From contig JAZUCL010000006.1 in NCBI GenBank assembly GCA_045639125.1, positions 42,276 through 106,275 on the forward strand: a DNA stretch of 64,000 nt. Direction: 5' to 3'. The notes below the pieces were generated by a model. That model searched no databases, had not been told where the DNA came from, and saw only the letters and a program-made list of their open reading frames with translations. Below, in pieces: positions 17,401-25,557 of the stretch; the first letter of the stretch is position 1, and the number at the start of each line of letters is the position of its first letter. The DNA comes from JAZUCL01 sp045639125 (GTDB taxonomy: Bacteria; Bacillota; Clostridia; Oscillospirales; QAMX01). The position numbers and the translations under genes are program-made.

Positions 17401-17524
17401 AAATGCTCCGCAGGCATACTTTCTCCATGACGAGAAAGTACGCAAAGAGTCACAAAAGGGGAGATTCCCCTTTTGAAACCTCTTTTAATGGACCCTCTGA
17501 CGAGGGTAGGTTTTTTCTGTATTG

Positions 17525-17820
17525 CAATTTGCAAATCACAACTGCCGTCCGTTATTGGCGAAAATCGTACCTGCGGTCGCTTTTCGCCGTGCATCACTCG
17601 GAAGAAACATAGAATAAATGCTTACGCATTTCACAGTTTATTGAGAAAAGGCTTATTATGTTTTCTTGTATTTTTTCTTTTCATTCCTTTATTCATCCGT
17701 TTTCCCCCATTTAGAGAGGAGTGTTTCAAAAGAGAGGAGAAACATCTCCTCTCTTTTGTGGTTCTTTCCCCTATTTCTGTCCATACAGAAATGGGGCCTG
17801 CGGAGCATTTGAACGGATTT
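17525..17820 (+). repeat. Dispersed intergenic repeat, full-length copy 1
   Basis: Module A (17525-17640) starts at TTGCAAATCACAA and has the GCCGTCCGTTATTGGCG hairpin with CCTGCGGTCGC. Module B (about 17640-17725) is T-rich with CATTCCTTTATTCATCCG. Module C (17726-17820) has the AAAAGAGAGGAG/CTCCTCTCTTTT and CCCTATTTCTG/CAGAAATGGGG hairpins and ends in CCTGCGGAGCA. No gene is seen in this gap. Confidence 0.7.
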
Positions 17821-17854
17821 GCCGTTTCATCTTATGCAAGGTTCTCCAAACAAA

Positions 17855-17888
17855 TAACGGCATCTCCCAAAACGGAAGATGCCGTAAC
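17855..17888 (-). terminator. Terminator after the SleB-like gene
   Basis: ACGGCATCT pairs with AGATGCCGT around TCCGTTTTGGG, followed on the minus strand by TATTTGTTT. Confidence 0.65.
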
Positions 17889-17896
17889 TAATACTA

Positions 17897-18568
17897 TTAA
17901 CCCCAGAAAAGATGTGCATCAATCGTGCCACGATACGTCTTACACTTATTCCACCACGGATTAACATAAGTAGCATGGAAGTGGGTAGTATTTTCAGCAA
18001 ATACACGTGCACCATCATCAAACACAGCAGATACTGCCGCTTTGATTTCATCGGAAACTTCACCACGGAAAGGGGCTGCAAACTGATTTTTGGCCGTTAC
18101 TACCTCACGTGCAGTAAAGCCCCAACACTCAGCACGTTCACGAATGACCTGTGCCACACCAACCATGCCCTCATAACTTTGACTTCTTGCCTCTGCCGCA
18201 ACAACTCTCTCAATAAGGTCTCTATCCTCATCGCTGAGTTTGTGGGAAGTAAAGCCCCAGTTATACTTGCCCATATTCTCCGTTGGCAAACTTTTTCCTT
18301 CAACTTCCGTGTCGGAAACATCGCTTTCAACGTTTTCGCTCTCTTTAGCAGCCTCTGCCGCCTCTGCAGCCTTTGCAACAGCAATCTGTGCAGCCGTCAT
18401 TCCTGCATACTTCGTTTTGTACTCTGACTTTTCAGCCTCTACCACCGATTCGGTCTCATTCGTAGGCTCAATGTCTATTGCGTGTACAGGCGGCTCTGCC
18501 GCTACGCACAGACAAGTCATAATGAATACAGCCAATACAGGCAGTACGAATTGACGAATCAATTTCAT
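17897..18568 (-). CDS. Exported SleB-like cell wall hydrolase (Hydrolase_2)
   Basis: A 223-residue exported protein with a signal peptide (about 1-23, ending CVAAE), an alanine/glutamate-rich linker (about 30-100) and a C-terminal SleB-type domain (about 110-223). The ERVVAAEARSQSYEGMVGVAQVIRERA segment holds the catalytic glutamate of the lytic-transglycosylase fold, and the HFHATYVNPWWN end is typical. SleB proteins degrade spore cortex peptidoglycan during germination; close relatives act on vegetative wall. It lies after the phage-like lysis genes but has its own promoter and terminator, so it is probably a host gene. Confidence 0.85.
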   Translation of the reverse strand: MKLIRQFVLPVLAVFIMTCLCVAAEPPVHAIDIEPTNETESVVEAEKSEYKTKYAGMTAAQIAVAKAAEAAEAAKESENVESDVSDTEVEGKSLPTENMGKYNWGFTSHKLSDEDRDLIERVVAAEARSQSYEGMVGVAQVIRERAECWGFTAREVVTAKNQFAAPFRGEVSDEIKAAVSAVFDDGARVFAENTTHFHATYVNPWWNKCKTYRGTIDAHLFWG

Positions 18569-18667
18569 GTTAAATTCACCTCAAAATTGCTTGTTTTTTG
18601 CTCCTATGTGGAGTGAAATAGGTATTTTTTCCCGCCGTCACATGAATTATATGCGGCTCGTCTGTGA

Positions 18668-18696
18668 GTTATACCACAAACAAATTCTTACGTCAA
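18668..18696 (-). promoter_or_regulatory. Promoter of the SleB-like gene
   Basis: TTGACG (18691-18696), a 17-bp spacer and TGG-TATAAC (18668-18673) on the minus strand. The -35 overlaps the stop codon of the holin-like gene. Confidence 0.6.
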
Positions 18697-18995
18697 GCCT
18701 TTTTTGTGTCAGAAAGATGTGAAACAGCCGCCTCAATAAGTAGTTTTTTCTCTGTTTCGCACAAATTCAGTTGAAGTTCGTCTAACATCTCCAAAACGTA
18801 TGCTCGTTTTTCCTCACCTGACTTTTCTTGAACTTTATAGACCTGTTCAGCCGCCTCAACCGCTGAATTTACCCAAAATTTTATACTTTTCCACGTATTA
18901 TCGGAAATTTTAGATTTCAAATATTGGACTAAAAACACGGAAACGACCATCAGCGAAAAAGTTACAAAAGATGACAAAATTTCAACAAAACTCAC
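18693..18995 (-). CDS. Phage holin-like membrane protein (LLH type)
   Basis: A 100-residue protein with one strong N-terminal membrane helix (about 4-26, SFVEILSSFVTFSLMVVSVFLVQYL) and a charged, helical C-terminal half (KSGEEKRAYVLEMLDELQ...LLIEAAV), the layout of LL-H family holins. The start is GTG at 18995, overlapping the amidase stop (GTGA) with GGGGGTGA just upstream. It would make the membrane lesion that lets the neighbouring amidase reach the wall. Last gene of the phage-like operon. Confidence 0.7.
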   Translation of the reverse strand: MSFVEILSSFVTFSLMVVSVFLVQYLKSKISDNTWKSIKFWVNSAVEAAEQVYKVQEKSGEEKRAYVLEMLDELQLNLCETEKKLLIEAAVSHLSDTKKA

Positions 18996-19513
18996 AAAAT
19001 CACCCCCTTTTTGTAACTTTGTGAAAAATGACGGCATTTTTTGACAATATTCGTACTTTTGTTCGGTAGTGGTTTTGACACCTCAATTTTGAACTTTTCC
19101 CACAATGACGGATTGGCAAGCATGGTGGCAGGACAGTTTTTGCCCCATGCGTCATAATGGCGTACAACGTGCTGTGCATCAATGGAAGTTTTTAACATAA
19201 TTTGACGTGTCAACTCCACTGCATTCGCCCAGGCTTTCTCATACACGCCGTCAGAATTTACACAGATTTCGATGCCGATTGAGTTGCTGTTGTAAATTGG
19301 ATTTCTAAATTTCCCCTTACCAACGTGCCACATTTCATAGCATTTGCCTATCTCATATTCTCCAAGCATAATTGCACACTTGTCGTCAACTACAAAGTGG
19401 GCAGACGCTTTGGCATTTTTATTTGTGCCAAAGTAGCGTCTGTGTGCCTTTGCGTCTGCACCCTTTGACTTGTTTGCCGTTTCGTGAATAACAATATATT
19501 TAGGTGTTATCAC
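18992..19513 (-). CDS. Phage-type N-acetylmuramoyl-L-alanine amidase
   Basis: A 173-residue endolysin of the Amidase_2/PGRP fold that cuts the bond between N-acetylmuramic acid and the stem peptide. The zinc histidines are in YIVIHETANKS (about 9) and VVRHYDAWGKNCPA (about 119, with the conserved K-x-C-P-A end). The intervening SIGIEICVNSDG strand is typical. The C-terminal ~30 residues are basic and carry no recognised cell-wall-binding domain. The start is GTG at 19513. No signal peptide, so release would need the adjacent holin, as in phages. Confidence 0.88.
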   Translation of the reverse strand: MITPKYIVIHETANKSKGADAKAHRRYFGTNKNAKASAHFVVDDKCAIMLGEYEIGKCYEMWHVGKGKFRNPIYNSNSIGIEICVNSDGVYEKAWANAVELTRQIMLKTSIDAQHVVRHYDAWGKNCPATMLANPSLWEKFKIEVSKPLPNKSTNIVKKCRHFSQSYKKGVIL

Positions 19514-19573
19514 CTTACCTATCGTGTAGTTTATTGTGATTAAATCAGTGATAATTTCTATCCCCGCCGCCTC

Positions 19574-19873
19574 CTATCCGATAAGTAATGCAGACAGTGC
19601 CGCCACAGCAGATGAAATAATTGCAGTTACCACCTGATTCCATCTGTTTGACGGTGCTTCTGCCAACGCCTTGACAGTAGTAAGCATATCTTCCATTCCG
19701 CTTTTGATGAATGCAATATCTTTCTTTATAAGTTCAGCCGTCAGAAGTTCTGTATACGCAGACTTTTGCAGAGAGTCAACCCGCTCTTCAGTGACTCGCA
19801 TTCGTTTCGTTAATTCGTCAATGCGGTGACGGAGCAGAACATCTCCCCCCTCGCTACGTACTGCCGTATCCAT
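19574..19873 (-). CDS. XhlA-like small membrane protein
   Basis: A 99-residue protein with a coiled-coil N-terminal part (LRHRIDELTKRMRVTEERVDSLQ) and a single membrane helix at the very C-terminus (about 77-98). This is the architecture of XhlA, which works with a holin and amidase in PBSX-type lysis. AAGGAGC precedes the ATG. It lies in the lysis block between the XkdX-like gene and the amidase. The match is by architecture and context, so the name is tentative. Confidence 0.6.
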   Translation of the reverse strand: MDTAVRSEGGDVLLRHRIDELTKRMRVTEERVDSLQKSAYTELLTAELIKKDIAFIKSGMEDMLTTVKALAEAPSNRWNQVVTAIISSAVAALSALLIG

Positions 19874-19899
19874 AGCATCGCTCCTTTCTTGTCGTTTTG

Positions 19900-20043
19900 C
19901 TATGCTGTTATAAGCGTTTGAAGTTCCGTGTACTGCTCAAGTGTAATACGCTCAAAGCCGTAGTACACGTCAAGTTTCTCTAAGATGTCATTTTTGTCAT
20001 AGTTACCTGCCAAAATAACTTTCTTTAGAAGTCTGTATGCCAT
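19900..20043 (-). CDS. XkdX-like small phage protein
   Basis: A 47-codon gene: AGGAGGG lies 7 nt before the ATG at 20043. The protein begins MAYRLLKKVILAGNYDKND and ends in an ITLEQYTELQTLI segment. Short proteins with a basic first helix and a terminal I-T-x-E-Q-Y motif are typical of the XkdX family found beside phage fibre genes. The function is unknown. Its position directly after the fibre-like genes supports the call. Confidence 0.6.
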   Translation of the reverse strand: MAYRLLKKVILAGNYDKNDILEKLDVYYGFERITLEQYTELQTLITA

Positions 20044-20057
20044 AAAATTTCCCTCCT

Positions 20058-20378
20058 TTACTCGTTTATACCTGTTTCAATACACAAGATACGATAGTCA
20101 TGGTCAAGAAGTACAGCGTCATAGTCAATAGGTTCGACCTCTGCAGATACAGGATGTGACGATACGTAGGTGTCATACGCCTCACTATTTACTGTCATTG
20201 CGGTTACGACACCGTTTTCCACCTGGATATTTACAAATCCAGCAGGTTTTGTCGAGTAGAACACATCATAAAACTCCTGTGAGCAGATGGCACAGCCTGA
20301 GGGAGCAGTATCACCATTCCACGTCTGTAAAGGCGGTCTTAAACCGTATTCATTTGCTTTCGTTTTAATAATATACAT
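20058..20378 (-). CDS. Hypothetical phage-like protein downstream of the fibre-like gene
   Basis: A 106-residue soluble protein of unknown function. It has no membrane segment. A glycine/proline-rich first third (NEYGLRPPLQTWNGDTAPSGCAIC) leads into beta-strand-rich sequence (AGFVNIQVENGVVTAMTVNSEAYDTYV). The start is set at 20378, where AGGAG lies 8 nt upstream. It is the position where many Firmicute phages encode a small fibre-associated protein. Confidence 0.5.
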   Translation of the reverse strand: MYIIKTKANEYGLRPPLQTWNGDTAPSGCAICSQEFYDVFYSTKPAGFVNIQVENGVVTAMTVNSEAYDTYVSSHPVSAEVEPIDYDAVLLDHDYRILCIETGINE

Positions 20379-20389
20379 TCCCATCACTC

Positions 20390-21109
20390 CTATCTCACGA
20401 TTGCAAAGTAATTGTATGTACTGTCAAGGTAATTGGCCTGAAGCGTTGCATCTATTGTTGTTTCGCCGTAACTATACCAAGATACGCTGTTTTCGCCCCA
20501 TTCTATCGTCAAGGAGTCTTTAGTATGGCTCTGACTGCCCATGCCAAGTGTATCGTACGCTCCTTTAATCAATACAATTAAACCTCGTGTAACACCGCTG
20601 GTTTCTCCGCTTGATATGATTACAAGTTGCGGTTCACCGTCAAATGTCAGACTACAAGGTTTGCCGGAACCTGCCGTGCCTGTGCCCCGGTAACTGCCTG
20701 TGACTATTTTCAAACTTCCTGAAACCCATGACAACGGAATTGAGCCACCGGAAATTTTTTCAAGAGTTACTGCTCCGTCCGCAAGTTTTCCTGTTGTAAT
20801 TGTTCCGTCAGGGATAGCACCCACAGAAAGATTTTGAATCAGTGCAAAAATCTCTCTAAGTTGTCCGCCAACATGGTTAGCGTTAATGCCGGGCAACGGT
20901 GCAGAACCGATGTAGTCAGCACCACTATCGTCTGTGCCCTCTTTTGACAGCGTTTCCAATATGAAATTCAATTTATCTCGCAGTTGATTTGACATGCCTT
21001 GTATCTGCCCACGAATTGCATCCTCACTTTCAGGATACGTAGGTGAGTAGATTCGGCTTTCCAAGCCCTCCGGCGGTTCAAACGCAAATTGCTCAAACAA
21101 TTTATCCAT
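20390..21109 (-). CDS. Phage tail-fibre-like protein
   Basis: A 239-residue protein that probably forms a receptor-contacting fibre or its tip. After a helical N-terminal segment (MSNQLRDKLNFILETL) it carries GTITTGKLADGAVTLEKISGGSIP, a repeat pattern frequent in phage fibres. The C-terminal half is beta-rich and ends in an aromatic DSTYNYFAIVR motif, as many fibre tips do. The start at 21109 has AAAGGAG upstream. The host-range role is inferred from these features and the position after the hub-like gene. Confidence 0.6.
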   Translation of the reverse strand: MDKLFEQFAFEPPEGLESRIYSPTYPESEDAIRGQIQGMSNQLRDKLNFILETLSKEGTDDSGADYIGSAPLPGINANHVGGQLREIFALIQNLSVGAIPDGTITTGKLADGAVTLEKISGGSIPLSWVSGSLKIVTGSYRGTGTAGSGKPCSLTFDGEPQLVIISSGETSGVTRGLIVLIKGAYDTLGMGSQSHTKDSLTIEWGENSVSWYSYGETTIDATLQANYLDSTYNYFAIVR

Positions 21110-21134
21110 TTTGATACTCCTTTCTTTCGTACCG

Positions 21135-22949
21135 CTATTTAAGTCGATACTCCTCACGATACGATGTAACAACATCTACTATTGACAGTTCCTCTTTAGA
21201 ATTTGATGAAATTTCAACGCAAAACTGTACGACACGGCGTCGAGCAGGTCGACGGGGCAGCGTCTTAAACAGACCTGCCACTGACCACATAAATGTAGTC
21301 CATGTAAAGTCATACCAGTTGAAACTCTCAATTTTGATGTCCTTTTGTTCCTCAACGCCCTTTGCTCCATCGTACAAGTCATACAGATACCTCACCTTGC
21401 CGTGACACGTTCTGTCGCCTCTACATACAAACCATACGTTTTCTATACGCTTGTATACGTGCGGTGCACCAAAATCAAGAACAGGACTTTTCCAATATGC
21501 AGTAATTGGTGTTCCGTAGTCGTTAAACTCACGTATCATGTACGATACACGTCCGCTGTTTCGCTCCGTCATGTAAAGTCTGTTGTAAAAGTCAAACCAC
21601 GTACCGCCGCTTACACCCTCGAAGATGTACCAGCCTAAACGTCTTGCCGCATTGTCTGTGCCTTGACTTACAATATAGGGACGTGTGGTGTAGTCCCATA
21701 CGTACACCTTATCCTCAACGCACAGCCAGTACCGACCCTCGAAACATACGGAACTTGCCTGACTAAGTGCCTGCCTTGAATGTTCTTTCAGTTTGGGGTC
21801 TATGTTACGGCTTATCGGCTGTACATTCCTCTCACTTTCACGAGATGTAGACACGACAATAAACACACCGCCGTCTGTATTGGCAAATACAAGGCGGTTA
21901 CCTACCGTCTGAACACTTCCGGGCATATCACATCCGATAACAGGGTTAAGACAGCGAATAACTGTTTCCTTTCCCACAGTTGCATACAGCGTTTCATGAC
22001 GCTTAAATATTACGAGAGTATCGTACTGTCTGCCAACAGCAGTAATTTCATCGAAGTTGCCTGCCCTTGCCACAAGGTCGGTAGGGAAGTAGTCAGGTCT
22101 GCCCTGTGCCGACGGATAAAGCAGATTTGTTCCGTTACCGCACAGATATATTCTGCCGTCACCTGCGTATGCGGCTATCTTTTTACAGGCAAAAAGGCCT
22201 ACATCATCGCCGTCAATACGGTTGACTCCCTCACGACGTACAGTAACAGTAACCGTATCGCCTAACGGCAGAGGGTCTACTGTTAACAAGGTATGATTTT
22301 CCGACTCGTATATAATTTCTGCTCCGCTCTCCGTTTCCGCTGAAATATACTCACTATTACGAGGCAAACGAAAAGTAGTTGACTCGCCGTCACAATCAAA
22401 CTGTATACGAAAATGGTCGGTCATTCCGTTAAAACTTTCAAATGCACTACCGGCTTTTGTAAAGCCGTCAGGTGAACGACCTACAATAACCAACGGCACA
22501 TATTTCTTAGGCGGAACGATACCCGACAAAGTGCATTTACCAAAAGTTGTTCCGTCAGTAAAATACACGTCTGAGCCAAACAGGGCAAAATTGCCCTCTG
22601 CTCCCTCAACGGATACTGTGGCAATTTCAGTAAACTCGACGGTTTCCATATTCAAAGCGTATATGGTTTGCCCGTCATATAGAAAAACCGTACCACGTAA
22701 ATCACTTTGGCAGGCGGTAACAGGTCTACCGCTTGGCAAAGAAGCATACTCCTTTAGTCCGTCACGTTTCGTAAGACCGCCGTCACGATAAATGAGATTA
22801 CACATATCACTGGACTGGTTATCCTCCAAACCAAAAGGCAAGTCAAATACATTGACACCGCCATCAAGACGTCGGTTGTCGCCGCCAAGACGTAACTCGG
22901 ACATTTTATACGGCTTACCTTTAGGATACTGGGCTGTTTTACAGTACAC
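21135..22949 (-). CDS. Large phage structural protein, candidate podovirus-type tail hub
   Basis: A 604-residue protein beginning near its N-terminus with LDGGVNVFDLPFGLEDNQSSDMCNLIYRDGGLTKRDGLKEY. This kind of opening is seen in beta-propeller-like tail hub or DNA-stabilisation proteins of short-tailed phages. Repeated short strand pairs follow (FLYDGQTIYAL, NFALFGSDVYFTDG, RIYLCGNGTNLLY, TLVIFKRHETLYATVG), consistent with propeller blades. The start is GTG at 22949, with AGGAGGTGG upstream, overlapping the preceding gene by 11 bp. Assignment to the hub rests on pattern and gene order. It could also be another large tail protein. Confidence 0.5.
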   Translation of the reverse strand: MYCKTAQYPKGKPYKMSELRLGGDNRRLDGGVNVFDLPFGLEDNQSSDMCNLIYRDGGLTKRDGLKEYASLPSGRPVTACQSDLRGTVFLYDGQTIYALNMETVEFTEIATVSVEGAEGNFALFGSDVYFTDGTTFGKCTLSGIVPPKKYVPLVIVGRSPDGFTKAGSAFESFNGMTDHFRIQFDCDGESTTFRLPRNSEYISAETESGAEIIYESENHTLLTVDPLPLGDTVTVTVRREGVNRIDGDDVGLFACKKIAAYAGDGRIYLCGNGTNLLYPSAQGRPDYFPTDLVARAGNFDEITAVGRQYDTLVIFKRHETLYATVGKETVIRCLNPVIGCDMPGSVQTVGNRLVFANTDGGVFIVVSTSRESERNVQPISRNIDPKLKEHSRQALSQASSVCFEGRYWLCVEDKVYVWDYTTRPYIVSQGTDNAARRLGWYIFEGVSGGTWFDFYNRLYMTERNSGRVSYMIREFNDYGTPITAYWKSPVLDFGAPHVYKRIENVWFVCRGDRTCHGKVRYLYDLYDGAKGVEEQKDIKIESFNWYDFTWTTFMWSVAGLFKTLPRRPARRRVVQFCVEISSNSKEELSIVDVVTSYREEYRLK

Positions 22950-23865
22950 CTCGTCCACCTCCTGCGTACAGGCTGTTTTCGATATGATGTACCGCATCGT
23001 TCATTTCCAAATTCATTACTCTCGTGCGGTATATACTCATTAACTGACTGCTTAAAGCGGAATTATCATCTGCCGACAGCACCGCTGCCGCATAGTATGG
23101 AATTAACTCACACAGATGTTCCTCAAGACTGAGTTTGGTATCTTGCGGAGTCGTTTCGTCAATAGTGGGACACATGGCAAAGTATTTAAGCAAAAATACG
23201 CCGTCAAAGTCACGAACAACGTCAAAAGTACGCCAGCCGATACAGTATGGCACATTCTTTTGGACACTGCTTAAAGCGGTAGGCGTAAACGTAACTTCGT
23301 CAAAGCGGTAGAAATCGTCAGGAAGTGCATGGGAGTAAAAACTAACCCTCGGCGGCACTTCCTCATCGCTGTCAAAAGGTACATTATATACGGCAGTATT
23401 TCCTATATATACAGTGCTGCCTGGCTCCATTGACGAAAAGACAATACGCTGTGTTTCATAAGGAGTAAAACGCAGTACATATTTTTGAAAGCAAGCATAC
23501 TTTCTCGTTTCAAGAGATGCGTACTGCGTCCACTGTCCGTCCTGAAAATATTCAACGCTCACACGAAGTTTCCCATCAGTCACAAACGTGAGTGCTGTGC
23601 CGTTTGACACTGTAAATGCCGTCTGTTCGCCAATATCCATAAGGCTTCGCTCTGGCATAAGATTTTTGTATTTACGCTGTGACATGGTGATACTTTTACT
23701 AAGAGGGAAGTGGACACACAACTCCTTTTGTGCCGTATCAATAAGCGACACGGCACGAAGTCTGTAGTCGGTCGCCGTACCGTCAGTTGATGAGATAATA
23801 TTTCCTGCCACAGAAAAGTAGTTTAACAGTTTTGCTATCTTGTCTAAACATTGGGAAATCGTCAT
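22939..23865 (-). CDS. Phage head-tail adaptor-like protein (hypothetical)
   Basis: A 308-residue protein with helical N-terminal (ISQCLDKIAKLLNYFS) and C-terminal (LEEHLCELIPYYAAAVLSADDNSALSSQLMSIYRTRV) parts around a beta-rich middle. This split helical arrangement recalls portal-adaptor proteins of short-tailed phages, and the gene lies between capsid and hub-like genes, where an adaptor is expected. No sequence signature was recognised. AGGAGG precedes the ATG. Confidence 0.45.
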   Translation of the reverse strand: MTISQCLDKIAKLLNYFSVAGNIISSTDGTATDYRLRAVSLIDTAQKELCVHFPLSKSITMSQRKYKNLMPERSLMDIGEQTAFTVSNGTALTFVTDGKLRVSVEYFQDGQWTQYASLETRKYACFQKYVLRFTPYETQRIVFSSMEPGSTVYIGNTAVYNVPFDSDEEVPPRVSFYSHALPDDFYRFDEVTFTPTALSSVQKNVPYCIGWRTFDVVRDFDGVFLLKYFAMCPTIDETTPQDTKLSLEEHLCELIPYYAAAVLSADDNSALSSQLMSIYRTRVMNLEMNDAVHHIENSLYAGGGRGVL

Positions 23866-23889
23866 TTTGATTCCTCCTTATTCCTTGAA

Positions 23890-23932
23890 AAAGCCGATAC
23901 GGCAGGTTGACACACCTACCGCATCGGCTCTC
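23890..23932 (-). terminator. Hairpin terminator directly after the capsid gene
   Basis: On the minus strand AGCCGATGCGGTAGGT pairs with ACCTGCCGTATCGGCT and is followed by TTTTTC. It lies inside the particle operon, between the major capsid gene and the adaptor-like gene. Confidence 0.7.
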
Positions 23933-24017
23933 ATATTGCTTATAAATGTACTGACTAATCCCCTCGTCCTACATTATTAAGCAAATTTATGTTAATAATC
24001 CTTTGTTAACTGCTCAA

Positions 24018-24983
24018 TTACTGGGGATTTGAGAAGATGATGGGACGTGCATCGCTCCAGCCCACACCGAAGTCAACGTAAGGCACAATTCTTGCAATAA
24101 GCGGATTGTCCAACTCACTGCGAATAACTGTGGGACGAGAAATGTAGACTACTTTTGCACACTCCTTGAGAAGAGTCATATCGGCAACTGCCCACTGCTT
24201 TGCAGTAAAGCCAACGTCACCACCGCCAACAACCATGTAACGCATACCGTATACGGGGTTTGCCGCATAAGTATTGGAGTCGGGGTTCTGTTCAGGACAG
24301 ATTTTCGCCTGTGGACCGCAAATTTCACGTGCCTTGCCCTCCAGTTCTGGAGATACAAGCAAAATGCCGTTGGAGAAGTAGTCGGTGAAGAAAGGCAGAC
24401 CGTCAGGAGTAACAAATCTGTTTGCCATGATGTTTGCCTGAGTAATTGCAGATACGCTCAACTCGGTATCTACAAGGTTAGAGTAAGTACCTGCCTCGCT
24501 GTCAACGATAGGTGTTCCGTCGGGATTACCAATACTTGCAACAGGGTGGTCGGTAGCAGCCCACGGCTTGCCGTCACCACCTACAAAGTTGTCATTAAAG
24601 GCGTTGCCGAACATACGAAGTACACCCATGTATACGCTCATTGCAGCAGAGTAAGCGGCACGTCTGCCAGCACGCTTTGCTTCTCCTGACTTGTCTATCT
24701 TTGCGTACTTGTAGTTGATGTCAATGGCACCTGCACGCTCGGTAGGTGTAATAACAGTCAGGAAACCACGCTTCTGATTAAGGTCGGTCAACTCTCCGTT
24801 GTATCCGGGAAGTTCACCAAATCCGCCGGCACTCTCTATACGGTAACTGACAGAATTAGAGTCCTCCTCAGATACAATTTGGCGAAGAAGTGCCATTCTA
24901 CTCTTGTACTCAAAGTCGAACACCTTATCAATAACAGGGTAAAGGTCGGTTTTCCAAGCGGTGTTAATGTTGGATATTGCCAT
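24018..24983 (-). CDS. Phage major capsid protein
   Basis: A 321-residue protein recognisable as a major head protein related to the Mu-like gpT group. It has the N-terminal region AISNINTAWKTDLYPVIDKVFDFEYKSRMALL, the E-loop-like stretch around FGELPGYNGELTDLNQKRGF, and the later WAATDHPVASIGNPDG followed by YSNLVDTELSVSAI. It would assemble the icosahedral shell. It follows the scaffold-like gene and is followed by a strong hairpin. The frame is intact. AGGAGGA precedes the ATG. Confidence 0.8.
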   Translation of the reverse strand: MAISNINTAWKTDLYPVIDKVFDFEYKSRMALLRQIVSEEDSNSVSYRIESAGGFGELPGYNGELTDLNQKRGFLTVITPTERAGAIDINYKYAKIDKSGEAKRAGRRAAYSAAMSVYMGVLRMFGNAFNDNFVGGDGKPWAATDHPVASIGNPDGTPIVDSEAGTYSNLVDTELSVSAITQANIMANRFVTPDGLPFFTDYFSNGILLVSPELEGKAREICGPQAKICPEQNPDSNTYAANPVYGMRYMVVGGGDVGFTAKQWAVADMTLLKECAKVVYISRPTVIRSELDNPLIARIVPYVDFGVGWSDARPIIFSNPQ

Positions 24984-25017
24984 AGCATTTTCCTCCTATA
25001 TATAATGTAGTGTTTTG

Positions 25018-25557
25018 TCAGTCATTTCTAAGACTGTGTGCATACTGTTTTGGTGTCATGGCATAGTCAGGGTTGTCCCTGTTCCACGCATCCAAAAAGT
25101 CAAGTTGTGAGCGGCTCAAACCGAAGTTCGATACGCTCTTGCGGCTTCCGCCGCCTGTCCTTCTTTGCAGTTTTCGTTTCTCCTGTTCCTCTTCTATTAT
25201 GCTTTGTCGCACTGAGTCGATAAAACTGTCAAAGTCAGCACAGATTGTTCTGAAATCGTTGCCCTTGCCTCTCGCAAATCGAATAAATAATTCATCAGAT
25301 GCAAGTTCTTCAAGTGGCAAGTCAGGGTACTGAGTGCGAAGTGTTTCAAGGTCAGAAAGCAAATCTAAAGTTTCTGTTTCCTCCACTTCGTCTAATGTGT
25401 CCTCGTCACTTTCGTCCACTTGCTCAGGTGTATCGACGTTAGGAATTGGTTCGTTAGCCACGTCCTCACTTTCCGATACTTCCTCGTCAGGTGACAAAGG
25501 CTCGGCGGCAAGACCGCTAAGAATTTCTTCAACGAGTTTCTTCGTGTGTCTGCTCAT
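25018..25557 (-). CDS. Acidic scaffold-like phage protein
   Basis: A 179-residue, very acidic and helical protein (for example SPDEEVSESEDVANEP and VDESDEDTLDEVEETE), with a basic stretch near 140 (KRKLQRRTGG) and a helix-rich end. This composition and the position directly before the major capsid gene fit a scaffolding protein. No protease motif was seen. AGGAGGTG precedes the ATG, and the gene overlaps the portal gene end by 29 bp. Confidence 0.55.
   Translation of the reverse strand: MSRHTKKLVEEILSGLAAEPLSPDEEVSESEDVANEPIPNVDTPEQVDESDEDTLDEVEETETLDLLSDLETLRTQYPDLPLEELASDELFIRFARGKGNDFRTICADFDSFIDSVRQSIIEEEQEKRKLQRRTGGGSRKSVSNFGLSRSQLDFLDAWNRDNPDYAMTPKQYAHSLRND

Noticed and set aside
17897..18568. 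SleB-like hydrolase as part of the phage lysis cassette
   Set aside because: It has its own consensus promoter, signal peptide and terminator, so it is treated as a host gene next to the module.
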